A stretch of DNA of 52,516 bases from an uncultured Treponema sp. (GCA_937877535.1 CALFJF010000006.1:1-52516); one strand, 5' to 3'. Shown: positions 32,976 to 42,149, counted from the stretch's first letter. The notes: generated from the letters alone by a model not told the origin. Translations and numbers: made by a program.

Positions 32976-35084
32976 ATGGCAAAACAAAAAAAAGAACTCG
33001 ACAGATTTGACACAAAGGCAAAACACGGCGTAAGAATTGTAACAAAACTTTTGAGTATGATAATCGCTTCTGTTTCGTTGAGCGTTATTGGAGTGGCGGT
33101 ACTGGAACTCAATATTTTTGACCAAGGTGTGCGCTCTTCAACGGATACAGACCTTTTGAACTTTGCGACGGGACTTGACATGACGCTCAAAGATTGGCGC
33201 GACACGTTGGAAGCGGACACGATGTTGCTTTCAAATCGACAAGACATCGCGGAAGGAATTGCAAATGACAACGTGGCAAATCTTCGCTCGATTTTGAATT
33301 GGGCGAACGGCACGTTGAACGTGGAAATTTTGATTGTAACAGACAAAGAAGGCACGGTTCTTGCAGGAGACGGCGTTTCGGAAGGAACGCGCATTTCGTC
33401 GGTGGGAGCGGTAAAAAGCGCACTTCGCGGAACGGCAGGTTACTCCTACGAGGAACTCGGCTCGGCTGGCTACTCGATGATTGCGGTGGCTCCCATTCGC
33501 GCAGGCGGCAAAGTGGTTGGAACGGTGGTCGCTGCCTACTCGCTTATAAACGGCGATATTGTGGAGCAAGTAAAATCCTCGTACACAGCAGAATGTACTA
33601 TTTTTGATGGAACAAAGCGAGTTTCAACAACGCTCGGAAACAATTTTATTGGAACAGTCCTTGACAATCCTGACGTAACAAAAGCGGTTCTTTCCGACGG
33701 AAACGAATATCACGGAAACGTTACGATAAACGGAAACAAATACATGAGCGTTTACTTTCCGCTTGTGTCGAGTAACGGCGACATTTCTGGCATGGCATTT
33801 ATCGCTCGGTCTATGAAAATGGTTACAGACATCAGAAATCATACGATTACAAGAGTTATTCCGATTGCCATAATTGTTATTTTGATTCTCGCGTTCTTCA
33901 GTTACCGATTTGTTCAATGGCTCATGTGGCGAATCTACAACGTTACGAACTTCCTTAAAGAACTTGAAACAGGAGATGCGGATTTGACAAAACGTTGTAA
34001 ACTGTTCATTCGCGACGAAATCGGCGACCTCATAATTCACTTTGACTTTTTCCTTGATAAATTGCAACAAATCATGGCAGACGTAAAAGGGACAAAAAAC
34101 GAGTTGGGAGAAAGCGGCTCAAATCTTTCTGCTGGAACAGAAGACACGTCGAGTGCGATTACGCAAATTATCGCAAATATTGACGGCATTCACAGTCAGA
34201 TTACAAATCAAAGCGACAGCGTTGAGCAGACGGCAGGAGCCGTTCGCGAAATCTCTGAAAATATCACAAATCTCGACGATTTGGTTGAAAATCAGTCGTC
34301 GGGCGTTGAGGAAGCGAGTGCCGCAATCGAGGAAATGATGGGAAACATTGCCGCCGTTACAACAAGCGTTGACAAAATGGCGACTTCCTTTGATTCTTTG
34401 AACGAAAACGTGCAAATGGGATTTGGAAAGCAGCAAGACGTAAACAATCGAATTCAGCAAATTGAAGGGCAAAGCGAACTTTTGAGCGAAGCAAACCTTG
34501 CGATTTCTTCGATTGCAGAGCAGACGAACCTTTTGGCAATGAACGCAGCAATCGAAGCGGCGCACGCAGGAGATGCGGGAAAAGGATTTTCGGTCGTTGC
34601 GGACGAAATCCGAAAACTCTCAGAAACGTCGAGTGCGCAGTCGCGGTCAATCGGCGAGCAACTGACAAAAATCCGCGATTCAATCGGCGAAGTCGTTGCT
34701 TCTTCAAACGAAGCGAGTGAAGCGTTTAGCGCGGTGGCAAATCACATCAAGCAAACTGACGCGCTCGTCATGCAAATCAAAAGCGCAATGGAAGAGCAAA
34801 ACGCTGGCTCAAAGCAAATCGGCGAAGCTCTCAAAAATATGAACGACAGCACCGTGGAAGTTCAAAAAGCGTCAAAAGAAATGTCGCAGCGAAACGCTCG
34901 AATTATGCGCGAAATGCAACTTCTTCAAGATTCCACGCAAAATATGCAATCGAGCATGAAAGAAATGGCGAATGGCGCAAGAAAAATCAACGAAACGGGT
35001 ATGGCTCTCGCGGGCGTTTCGAGCAATGTTCAAGATGCAATCAACAAAATCGGAAATCAAATTGACCGATTCAAAACGGAATAA
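32976..35084 (+). CDS. Methyl-accepting chemotaxis protein (chemoreceptor 2)
   Basis: 702 aa. Membrane segments at about 21-45 and 290-317 frame an extracytoplasmic Cache-like sensor (DFALKE-type motif replaced by TGLDMTLKDWRDTLEADTMLL, in part). HAMP follows, then the signalling domain with hairpin tip NLLAMNAAIEAAHAGDAGKG (about 517-536). It is a paralogue of chemoreceptor 1 along the cytoplasmic part (NIDSVHQQIT versus NIDGIHSQIT, GNIQSVNTSVDKMA versus GNIAAVTTSVDKMA) but in the A/T-rich codon style. ATG 32976 follows AAGGAAG; longer frame to 32826 rejected. It lies 75 nt before an orphan TRAP binding protein, which may be its ligand carrier. Confidence 0.95.
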   Translation: MAKQKKELDRFDTKAKHGVRIVTKLLSMIIASVSLSVIGVAVLELNIFDQGVRSSTDTDLLNFATGLDMTLKDWRDTLEADTMLLSNRQDIAEGIANDNVANLRSILNWANGTLNVEILIVTDKEGTVLAGDGVSEGTRISSVGAVKSALRGTAGYSYEELGSAGYSMIAVAPIRAGGKVVGTVVAAYSLINGDIVEQVKSSYTAECTIFDGTKRVSTTLGNNFIGTVLDNPDVTKAVLSDGNEYHGNVTINGNKYMSVYFPLVSSNGDISGMAFIARSMKMVTDIRNHTITRVIPIAIIVILILAFFSYRFVQWLMWRIYNVTNFLKELETGDADLTKRCKLFIRDEIGDLIIHFDFFLDKLQQIMADVKGTKNELGESGSNLSAGTEDTSSAITQIIANIDGIHSQITNQSDSVEQTAGAVREISENITNLDDLVENQSSGVEEASAAIEEMMGNIAAVTTSVDKMATSFDSLNENVQMGFGKQQDVNNRIQQIEGQSELLSEANLAISSIAEQTNLLAMNAAIEAAHAGDAGKGFSVVADEIRKLSETSSAQSRSIGEQLTKIRDSIGEVVASSNEASEAFSAVANHIKQTDALVMQIKSAMEEQNAGSKQIGEALKNMNDSTVEVQKASKEMSQRNARIMREMQLLQDSTQNMQSSMKEMANGARKINETGMALAGVSSNVQDAINKIGNQIDRFKTE

Positions 35085-35159
35085 ATGAGCGAGAAAACAA
35101 AATAGAAACATTTTGTGCCATAATCCAGAATTTTTGAGGAAATTTTTAGGAGATTTTTT

Positions 35160-36176
35160 ATGAAAACAAAAAAAATGATACATACGGCTCTTCTTTTTGT
35201 GGCAACGGGAATCCTTGCTTGCTCTTGCAAAAATGAAAAGGCAACGGTAACCAAGCGACCTGTAACACTCCGTCTTTCGGAAGTTCACGCGCGAGGCTAC
35301 CCCACAGCCCTTGCAGATGCCGAGTTTGCGAGGCTTGTTGAAGAAAAAACGGAAGGGCGCATCAAAATCGAGGTTCGACCAGGTGGCGCACTCGCTGGCG
35401 ACGAATCCGACGCAATCGAAGCACTAAAATTGGGAGACCTTGCATTTACGCGCGTTTCGGCTTCTCCTGTGGCGGCATTTGTTCCAAAACTCAACGCAAT
35501 TTTGCTTCCCTACCTCTATCGTTCATCTGACCACATGTGGAATGTTTTGAATGGGCAAATCGGGCAAGGATTTCTTGACGACCTTGAAAAATCTGGCTCT
35601 GGACTTGTGGGACTTTGTTATTACGACGGCGGAGCGAGAAATTTCTACATAAATCGCGCAGTGAATTCCATTGCCGACATGGAAGGGTTAAAAATCCGCG
35701 TTCAAAACAATCAAATGATGGTCGATATGTGCACGGCTCTTGGCGCGGAAGGCGTTACAGGCATTGGCGTTGCCGCGGTTCGCGACGCGATTGAAAGCGG
35801 GAAAGTTGACGGCGCGGAAAATAACTGGCCGACGTACCAATCTGGTGGCGACTACACGGTCGCTCCGTTCTATATTCTTGACCAGCACACGCGCGTTCCC
35901 GAAATGCTCATCGCTTCAAAAATCGTTATGGATAGACTCTCCCCCGCCGACGTTGCAATCATCAAACAGTGCGCAAAAGAAACACAAGAATTTGAGATAA
36001 AGCGATGGAAAGAAAAAGAATCCGAAAGCGAGCAAATCGTTCGCACAAACGGAAACACAATAATCGAACTTTCTCCGTCGGCTTTTGCAGAGTTTCAAGA
36101 AGCAATGCAACCACTGTATCAAAAATACGGTTCTCAATACACCGACATCATAAATCAGATTCGGAACACAAATTAG
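35160..36176 (+). CDS. TRAP-type solute-binding lipoprotein (DctP family)
   Basis: 338 aa. Signal and lipobox MKTKKMIHTALLFVATGILAC put Cys21 at the cleavage site. The mature protein matches DctP: VTLRLSEVHARGYPTALADAEF (in part), KTEGRIKIEVRPGGAL, the conserved Arg in MEGLKIRVQNNQMMVD and GKVDGAENNWPTYQSG. These bind carboxylates such as C4-dicarboxylates or sialic acid. AGGAG is 6-7 nt upstream of the ATG. The membrane subunits DctQ and DctM are not here; next features are terminators and tRNA-Glu. Preceded by a chemoreceptor. Confidence 0.92.
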   Translation: MKTKKMIHTALLFVATGILACSCKNEKATVTKRPVTLRLSEVHARGYPTALADAEFARLVEEKTEGRIKIEVRPGGALAGDESDAIEALKLGDLAFTRVSASPVAAFVPKLNAILLPYLYRSSDHMWNVLNGQIGQGFLDDLEKSGSGLVGLCYYDGGARNFYINRAVNSIADMEGLKIRVQNNQMMVDMCTALGAEGVTGIGVAAVRDAIESGKVDGAENNWPTYQSGGDYTVAPFYILDQHTRVPEMLIASKIVMDRLSPADVAIIKQCAKETQEFEIKRWKEKESESEQIVRTNGNTIIELSPSAFAEFQEAMQPLYQKYGSQYTDIINQIRNTN

Positions 36177-36187
36177 CCAAACAAAAT

Positions 36188-36226
36188 AGACGAGTATTGA
36201 GATTTTCGATATGCTCGTCTTTTTTG
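36188..36226 (+). terminator. Intrinsic terminator after the TRAP binding-protein gene
   Basis: Stem with core AGACGAG / CTCGTCT (36188-36194 with 36214-36220) followed by T run to 36226. Confidence 0.8.
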
Positions 36227-36244
36227 TTTGCATACAAAATAGAC

Positions 36245-36277
36245 AAAAAAAATCCTCGGAAAAACCGAGGATTTTTT
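36245..36277 (-). terminator. Terminator of tRNA-Glu
   Basis: Stem AATCCTCGG / CCGAGGATT with flanking A and T tracts, 5-nt loop, directly at the 3' end of the minus-strand tRNA. It could work in both directions. Confidence 0.82.
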
Positions 36278-36349
36278 CATCTCCTAGCAGAATTGAACTG
36301 CTGTTGTCGGGATGAAAACCCGATGTCCTAACCACTAGACGAAGGAGAC
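36278..36349 (-). tRNA. tRNA-Glu (TTC)
   Basis: 72-nt cloverleaf on the minus strand: acceptor GTCTCCT with AGGAGAT, D-arm GTCT AGTGGTT AGGAC, anticodon arm TCGGG-TTTTCAT-CCCGA giving TTC, T-arm AGCAG-TTCAATT-CTGCT. The 1-72 pair is G-U. CCA is not encoded. Confidence 0.95.
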
Positions 36350-36371
36350 ACGCTTCATCAAAAGCAAAGAT

Positions 36372-36401
36372 AGAATAGCACAAAAAACGCGAACACGTCA
36401 A
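36372..36401 (-). promoter_or_regulatory. Promoter of tRNA-Glu
   Basis: On the minus strand TTGACG (36396-36401) and TATTCT (36372-36377) with 18-nt spacing; the -35 box contains the TGA stop codon of the upstream DUF4340 gene. Confidence 0.6.
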
Positions 36402-37312
36402 GAGAATAATGAAAAAATTTTTTCAAAAGTCCAATCGCTCATTTCGTAAAAAGCATTTTCCGCTACGATTTCTTCGCCCTCTCTTCCCCATTCTGTTTTT
36501 TTTGAAAAATGGACTTTCTCGGCATTTTCAAAAATTTCGAGTTTGACCGCGTTTCCGTTTCCAGAAAAAACAAAAAGAGTTGCGACTAAACGGCTTTCGC
36601 CAAAAAAACGCGCATTTTTCACATTTCCGTGCCGAAGAATTAAAAGTGAGTGGGCAAGAGACGAAAAATCATCGTTTGAAGCATCCGCCTTAAAATCAAG
36701 TTGCTTTTCGGGAGCAACAAAACGAACCGACTGAACGTCGGTTTCTGTTATCGCAGAGAAAAACTCGCCACACGCCCAAAAATCCAAAGAAGTTGTCAAA
36801 AATTGCGAAAAATCGTCCTCGGTTTCAAAAACGGTTTTGTCATCATTTCTAAAAAAAATCCGCGAAGAAAGCGCGTCGCGAAGCCCAAAAAGCACCTTTA
36901 TCGCACGCTCCTCGTCCGAAAAAAACTCCACGACGGCCGCATTTTCTTTGAGCGCGAACGCGGAAAAATCGGAAGGATTTTCCGAGATTTTGTAAAGCGG
37001 TCTAATTTTTGCCACCTTTTTTACAAACGACTCCAAAAGAGAATTTTCTGCGCGGGCAGTTGTTGCGCCTTCGTCGTTGAAAAGTGTTGCAAACCAATTC
37101 GAGTTTATTTTTTTTAATTCAAGTCGCTCGTTTTCGTCTGTCAAAATGGTGATTTTGTTGATTTTTTTTTCTTTTGACGGATTGAGAATCGCGGACAAAA
37201 ACGGACGCGGAGAAATCGAGCGAGAATGTGCAAAAAAAAGCGAAATGCAAAAAATCAAAACGGACGCAAGAAAAAACAAAAAAGATAGTCGCGTTATTTT
37301 TTTATGTTCCAT
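36398..37312 (-). CDS. DUF4340-like membrane-anchored protein of a Gld-type ABC system
   Basis: 304 aa with a membrane anchor at about 8-28, then an extracytoplasmic alpha/beta region (KINKITILTDENERLELKK, NSNWFATL, VKKVAKIRPLYKISENPSDFSAFALKE, quoted in part) that is the DUF4340 pattern. Such proteins are encoded beside GldG-like transport subunits in many phyla. ATG 37312 overlaps the end of the GldF-GldG fusion gene by 19 nt. The longer frame to 37351 is not needed. Confidence 0.8.
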   Translation of the reverse strand: MEHKKITRLSFLFFLASVLIFCISLFFAHSRSISPRPFLSAILNPSKEKKINKITILTDENERLELKKINSNWFATLFNDEGATTARAENSLLESFVKKVAKIRPLYKISENPSDFSAFALKENAAVVEFFSDEERAIKVLFGLRDALSSRIFFRNDDKTVFETEDDFSQFLTTSLDFWACGEFFSAITETDVQSVRFVAPEKQLDFKADASNDDFSSLAHSLLILRHGNVKNARFFGESRLVATLFVFSGNGNAVKLEIFENAEKVHFSKKTEWGREGEEIVAENAFYEMSDWTFEKIFSLFS

Positions 37313-39480
37313 ATTTTTCTCCGAATGAAAAACGACAAAATCCAAAAACAAAGAAGCAAAAATGGAAGAAGCGCGAAATTGACAAAAATCGTTACGGTGC
37401 GTGCAGAAAAAAATTTCTCTTCATCAAGGATTTTGTACAAATCGTTTGAATTTCTTGACTTTTCCATCAACTCGGCAAGTTTTTCTTCTCCACGAAGGCG
37501 CAACAGTTCCGCGCTCAAAAATTCAAAATTGCGTAAATCAACCGATTCTCCAGAAATGAACCCCGTCATTGTGGAATCGACAAAATATTGGTCGGAAAGC
37601 ACGGAGAGATTTTTGTTTCTTGCGCAAACACAGATTTTTTCTGCAACCGCATCCGCGGCGTGCGCACTTTTGGGAATCGAGGAAGCGTCAGTCAAAAATT
37701 CGTTTGATTTATCGCCTGATTCTTCTTGAATCCAGGCAAAATCGCTCGTTTCAAGAATCGACTCGGCTTGGTCGTCCAACAAAATCGGACTTGCCCAAAA
37801 AAGCGAAAGCCCGCGAACGGCATTTTTTTGCGGCAAAATCGAAAGCCACTGCGGATTATTAACCGTGATAAATTCTGACGAATTGTCAAGACTTTGAAAC
37901 GTCGCGGGAACGCAAGACACATCTTGAACGAGCGCGTCGCCAAACTCAATTCCGCGCTTTTCGAGAATCGGAATCAAAAAATCTTCGTCACTTCGACTGA
38001 TTTCCCAAGCGTTTTCAATCGGAACGGTGTACGGAGACGTTGCCACAAAAACGCCCACATCACGAGAAATCGCTTTTTCGATTTCAAGAGCCGTTTCTTG
38101 CAAAATCGCAGACGAACCCAAAATCAAAAGCGAGTCGCCTTTTTGCAATGCTTGGATTTCTTGAACAGCGGACTCAGGGTCGCATTCCGTTGGAGAAAAT
38201 CCGCGCGAAGAAAGCCACGGCAAAACCAAATGATAATTTTCAGAAATCGAGCGGTCATTTCCCGCAAAAACCAAAACGGTGCGCTCTTTTTTTGAAATAA
38301 AACGCGAAATTCGTTGCGAAAGGTCGTACTCAAGCGTATCCGTTGAAAGAACGAACGGAATGACCGATTGATTTCCCGCGTAATGCAAAACCACGGCAGA
38401 ATAAACCGTCAAAAACTCCACGCGGGACGACGTTTCGTTTCTAAGGCTTTGCCCACGGATTCCAAGCGCAGAAAGTTTTTCAGGTTCTGCCTTTTGAACA
38501 GAAAACGTTGCACCTTTTGCAAAACGGCAAAAATCGGAAAGATACGAAATGACATCGTTCGTCTGCGGATAACGGGAAGACAGTTCGGGCGAGCGATAAT
38601 AGGTGATTCTAATCGGAGATTCGGCTTTTTGAAGCAAGGATTTTGTTGTTTCAGAAACGGAAAATCGTTTTGCTTTTGTAAGGTCGAACCGCTTTGACAT
38701 CATTTCGCTCGAAAGAAAAAGCAAAATAAACGAAAGAAAAACAAAAATCGTGGCTCGATGCGGAAATTTTCGTCCCGTCCGCCTTTTTTCAAAAATCGAA
38801 GAAAGAAAAATGAGTGCAAAAATCAAAATAAAATAAAACGCGATGCTTTGAGTGTCGATTATGCCTTTGGAAAATGGGTCGTTTTGCCAAAAAAAACTGA
38901 TTTTTTGCAAAAATCCGCCAAGAATTCCGCCAAGATTCAAATAAAGCGGAATTAAATGCGCGGAAGCAGTTGCCACAAGGATTGCCACCGACAAAATGAA
39001 CGGTACGGCAGACGAAAACTCAAACGCGGAAAACAAAAAAATCGAAAGCCCAGAAGACGCGACGACGTATAAAAAAATCCCGATGTACCCCGCAACGGTT
39101 TGACCCGCGTCAACGTCGCCAAAGAACGAAACGCTCAACGGAATCGAAGAAAGAAGCACCATCGGAACAAAAAACGCGGTGCTTTGAGATGCAAAAAGTG
39201 CACAAAATCGAATTTCTGGAGAAATCGGAAGCGAATCGTCAAAAATAAGCGGTCGAAGGCGCAAAGCAAAAAGCGGCAAAATCAAAATCGAAATGACGAG
39301 AAACGACGAAAAAAAAGTGCGTAAATCCGTTGAGCCAACTCCCAAAACAAAAAATCGCGAAACAAAGAAAAATCGAAATGCGCAAAAAATCACAACAACA
39401 ATGGAAGAAATGTAAAAAAGCGGTTCGATGAAAAATCGAGCGAGCGCGATTTTGTATAGTGCAAAAAAGTGTGATTTCAT
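37294..39480 (-). CDS. GldF-GldG fusion: ABC permease plus extracytoplasmic Gld-type domain
   Basis: 728 aa. The first about 260 residues have six or seven membrane helices and look like a GldF/ABC-2-type permease. From about 265 (SEMMSKRFDLTKAKRFSVSETTKSLLQKAESPIRITYY, in part) the protein turns into a GldG-like extracytoplasmic domain, with DVISYLSDFCRFAKG and the VLVFAGNDRSISENYHLVLPWL and PVDECD-like core (positions about 350-560). The last about 30 residues form a membrane helix (LLPFLLLCFWILSFFIRRK). In Bacteroidetes, gldF and gldG are separate genes needed for gliding. Start overlaps the ATPase stop (ATGA). Confidence 0.85.
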   Translation of the reverse strand: MKSHFFALYKIALARFFIEPLFYISSIVVVIFCAFRFFFVSRFFVLGVGSTDLRTFFSSFLVISILILPLFALRLRPLIFDDSLPISPEIRFCALFASQSTAFFVPMVLLSSIPLSVSFFGDVDAGQTVAGYIGIFLYVVASSGLSIFLFSAFEFSSAVPFILSVAILVATASAHLIPLYLNLGGILGGFLQKISFFWQNDPFSKGIIDTQSIAFYFILIFALIFLSSIFEKRRTGRKFPHRATIFVFLSFILLFLSSEMMSKRFDLTKAKRFSVSETTKSLLQKAESPIRITYYRSPELSSRYPQTNDVISYLSDFCRFAKGATFSVQKAEPEKLSALGIRGQSLRNETSSRVEFLTVYSAVVLHYAGNQSVIPFVLSTDTLEYDLSQRISRFISKKERTVLVFAGNDRSISENYHLVLPWLSSRGFSPTECDPESAVQEIQALQKGDSLLILGSSAILQETALEIEKAISRDVGVFVATSPYTVPIENAWEISRSDEDFLIPILEKRGIEFGDALVQDVSCVPATFQSLDNSSEFITVNNPQWLSILPQKNAVRGLSLFWASPILLDDQAESILETSDFAWIQEESGDKSNEFLTDASSIPKSAHAADAVAEKICVCARNKNLSVLSDQYFVDSTMTGFISGESVDLRNFEFLSAELLRLRGEEKLAELMEKSRNSNDLYKILDEEKFFSARTVTIFVNFALLPFLLLCFWILSFFIRRKIWNIKK

Positions 39481-40184
39481 AGCCCCTCCGACGTGAGCGA
39501 AAAAAATGCCTCTTCAATCGTTTTTGATTGCGCTTTTTCAACGATTTGCTTTGCAGTTCCAAATGCCACGCTTTTCCCGCGCGAGAGAACGCAGATTTTG
39601 TCAGAAAGCGCATCGACTTCTTGCATCAAATGCGTGGAAAGCAAAATCGTGCGTCCTTTTTTGAGCGACAAAATGAGTTTTCGCATTCGGACAATCTGCG
39701 CGGGGTCGAGTCCGCTCATCGGCTCGTCCAAAACAAGAACGCGCGGGTCGTGAATGAGTGCTTGCGCGAAATTGACGCGCTCTTTTTGACCTTTTGAAAG
39801 AATGTGGATTTTTTCGTTCCAAATTTCGTCAAGCATACACGATTTTTTTACGCGCTCAATGTCTTCGCTTTTGCGTGAAAACAGTTCTGCGCGAAACGCT
39901 AAAAACTCCCGAACAAACAATTCTTCTGGAAGATTCGCATTTTCCTCCACGAATCCCGTCAAAACTCGCACGGAAGAAGGCTGTTCTTGAGCGTCCACGC
40001 CACAAACGCGAACGCTCCCCGCTGTCGCAAAATGTCTGGCGCACACTGCTTTGAGTATAGTAGTTTTTCCCGCGCCATTTGCGCCCAAAATCGCTGTAAT
40101 TTCGCCTTCGTTACAAAGCAGTGAAAAATCCGTTACCGCCTCTCGTTTTCCATATTTTTTGGAAAAATGGTTGATTTCTATCAT
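39477..40184 (-). CDS. ABC transporter ATP-binding protein, GldA-like
   Basis: 235-aa ATPase: Walker A GANGAGKTT (about 33-41), signature LSKGQKERV (Ser-Lys-Gly-Gln, variant of LSGGQ), Walker B VLVLDEPMSGLDP (about 155), and switch His in STHLMQE. It should power the fused permease downstream (4-nt overlap). I chose ATG 40184; a TTG at 40208 would add 8 residues and overlap the RNase Z stop. Confidence 0.93.
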   Translation of the reverse strand: MIEINHFSKKYGKREAVTDFSLLCNEGEITAILGANGAGKTTILKAVCARHFATAGSVRVCGVDAQEQPSSVRVLTGFVEENANLPEELFVREFLAFRAELFSRKSEDIERVKKSCMLDEIWNEKIHILSKGQKERVNFAQALIHDPRVLVLDEPMSGLDPAQIVRMRKLILSLKKGRTILLSTHLMQEVDALSDKICVLSRGKSVAFGTAKQIVEKAQSKTIEEAFFSLTSEGL

Positions 40185-40204
40185 TTTTTTCGACTTTTTG
40201 AAAA

Positions 40205-41131
40205 TCAATTCTCGTAAGGGATATTAAAAATCATTCGGTCTTTTGTGAGTTCGGTTTCTGGAAAAACTTCGCGCGCCTGTTTCAAAAGCACATCGAGGTC
40301 GCGGTCAGTGTAACGCGGGCTATAATGAATCATCGCCATTTTCCGAACATTTGCGTCACGCGCAATTTGCGCCGCTTGCCGAGAAGTCATGTGTTTTTTT
40401 TCACGCGCCTGCACCTCGCAATCGTCAGCAAACATTCCCTCGCAAATCAAAAGGTCGCTCCCCTTCACTTCACGCGCAATCGACGGAATGTACATCGTGT
40501 CTGTTACAAAACTGAATTTTCGTCCGCTGCGCATTTCGCCCATCACGTCCGCTGGAAAAATCTCGCGCCCGTCCAAAGAACGCACACTTTCCCCACGCTG
40601 CAATTTGCCCCACAAAGGTCCTGTGGGAACACCGAGCGACTTTGCCTTTTCCACATTGAACTCGCCAGGACGGTCCAACTCTTCAAGCGTATAGCCTACA
40701 CACGTTTTTGTATGTGAAAGTGGAAATGCTCGCACGTAAAATCCATTTCCTTCATGAACCACGCATGGAGCCGTAATTTCTTTTATAACAATAGGGTAAT
40801 TTATGTACATATCAAGAACTCGCCTACTTGTTTCAACATATTCTGCGACTTTTGGAGGACCGTAAATGTAGAGCGGTTCTGTTCTGTCAACTTGCGCACT
40901 TAACATCATCATACCTGGCAAACCTGTTACATGGTCAGCGTGTGTATGAGAGATGAATATCGCATCTATTTTTTTCCATTTTAGGTTGAGTCTTTTGAGA
41001 GAAACTTGCGTGCCTTCGCCACAATCAAAAAGAAAAAGGTCGCCATCGCGCCGCAAAAGCACAGACGTTAAATGACGATACGGCAGAGGCATCATGCCTC
41101 CACAGCCAAGAACAAAAACTTCCATATTCAT
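40205..41131 (-). CDS. rnz: Ribonuclease Z
   Basis: 308-aa metallo-beta-lactamase-fold enzyme that trims tRNA 3' ends, needed here since tRNA genes lack CCA. Motifs: FDCGEGTQVSL, HTHADHVTG (zinc site HxHxDH, about 67-75), PLSHTKTCVGY, SFVTDTM, and EGMF with HMTSRQAAQIA. Two ATGs (41131 and 41125) are possible; there is no Shine-Dalgarno and TATACT sits 7 nt upstream, so the message may be leaderless. 20 nt before the GldA-like gene, so both may share a transcript. Confidence 0.94.
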   Translation of the reverse strand: MNMEVFVLGCGGMMPLPYRHLTSVLLRRDGDLFLFDCGEGTQVSLKRLNLKWKKIDAIFISHTHADHVTGLPGMMMLSAQVDRTEPLYIYGPPKVAEYVETSRRVLDMYINYPIVIKEITAPCVVHEGNGFYVRAFPLSHTKTCVGYTLEELDRPGEFNVEKAKSLGVPTGPLWGKLQRGESVRSLDGREIFPADVMGEMRSGRKFSFVTDTMYIPSIAREVKGSDLLICEGMFADDCEVQAREKKHMTSRQAAQIARDANVRKMAMIHYSPRYTDRDLDVLLKQAREVFPETELTKDRMIFNIPYEN

Positions 41132-41341
41132 ACAAAAAAGTATAGCGTAAAACGAATGACGGTGGAATAATAAAATTGTTCGAGTTTTTTCGCAGTCGAG
41201 TCGATTCTTTATAAAAAGAAAATTTTTGTATTCAATTTCCATATAAATACTTACTAATATTAGCAATAGACTTTTATATGTACAATGATGCTATTTATAA
41301 AATATTTGCATATTTTTGTTTATTCATATACACTTCTAATT
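41132..41341. other. AT-rich divergent intergenic region
   Basis: 210 nt between rnz (minus) and the nicotinamidase-like gene (plus). Very rich in A/T, with a TATACT box for rnz (41139-41144) and TATACA near the plus-strand start. I see no RNA or small gene. Confidence 0.45.
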
Positions 41342-42127
41342 ATGAGAACTGCGTTATTGTTAATAGATATGCAAAATGATTTTTGCTCTCCAGAAGGTTC
41401 GCTCTTTGTGCCAGGGGCAGAATCTGATTGTGCACGAGTCGTAGTTTTTTTGGAAAACAATGCCGAAAAAATAGATGACATATATATGACAATGGATTGT
41501 CATCAATTTTTCCATATTGCAAATTCGTCTTTTTGGAAATCGGCAGACGGAAACGAGATTCCTGTAAATACAACTATAACTCACGCGGATTTTCTCAGCG
41601 GAAAATATACGCCAGTCATTGACACGCTCCGTCCTCGCGTTGAAGATTATCTGCTTTCGCTTGAAAGCCTTGGTCGCTATCAACTCACAATTTGGCCACC
41701 GCACTGCCTTATTGGTTCGTGGGGATTTTCCATTCAACAGGATGTTTGGAATGCGGTAAACAAGTGGGAGCAAAGATTTCCTGGAAAGTCCGTAAATTTT
41801 ATTGTAAAATCACGGAATCCTCTTACAGAACATTACAGCGCAATACGGACAGAAGTATCAGACCCGTTTGATGCTACAACAAAAACAAACTTTGCTCTTA
41901 TAGACAACTTAAAAAAAGCGGACAAAATCTTTGTTGCAGGCGAAAGTTTGTCACACAGCGTTGCAAACACGTTGCGCGACCTTTTTATATATATTATACC
42001 ACAAAGATTTGCTCTTTTGACAGATTGTTCTACAACGCTCCAGATTTATGGCAAAAATGCACTCAATTTTATTGAATCGAGTCGCGAAATTGGTATGACA
42101 ACTGCCACTTCCGACTTGATTTTGTAA
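41342..42127 (+). CDS. Nicotinamidase-like isochorismatase-family protein, nucleophile Cys replaced by Ser
   Basis: 261 aa. The start MRTALLLIDMQNDFC gives the catalytic Asp (9), DCHQFFH (about 51-57) the metal site, and WPPHCLIGSWG the HC-x2-G region, all as in nicotinamidase-type enzymes. The usual nucleophile motif ends S-H-C-V-x-x-T; here it reads SHSVANT, with Ser206 (AGC at 41957-41959) in place of Cys. A single base change from TGC would do this. ATG 41342 chosen; there is no clear Shine-Dalgarno. Activity may be lost, altered, or use Ser. No NAD genes adjacent. Confidence 0.85.
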   Translation: MRTALLLIDMQNDFCSPEGSLFVPGAESDCARVVVFLENNAEKIDDIYMTMDCHQFFHIANSSFWKSADGNEIPVNTTITHADFLSGKYTPVIDTLRPRVEDYLLSLESLGRYQLTIWPPHCLIGSWGFSIQQDVWNAVNKWEQRFPGKSVNFIVKSRNPLTEHYSAIRTEVSDPFDATTKTNFALIDNLKKADKIFVAGESLSHSVANTLRDLFIYIIPQRFALLTDCSTTLQIYGKNALNFIESSREIGMTTATSDLIL

Positions 42128-42149
42128 ATTTTTATATATATTGCATATA

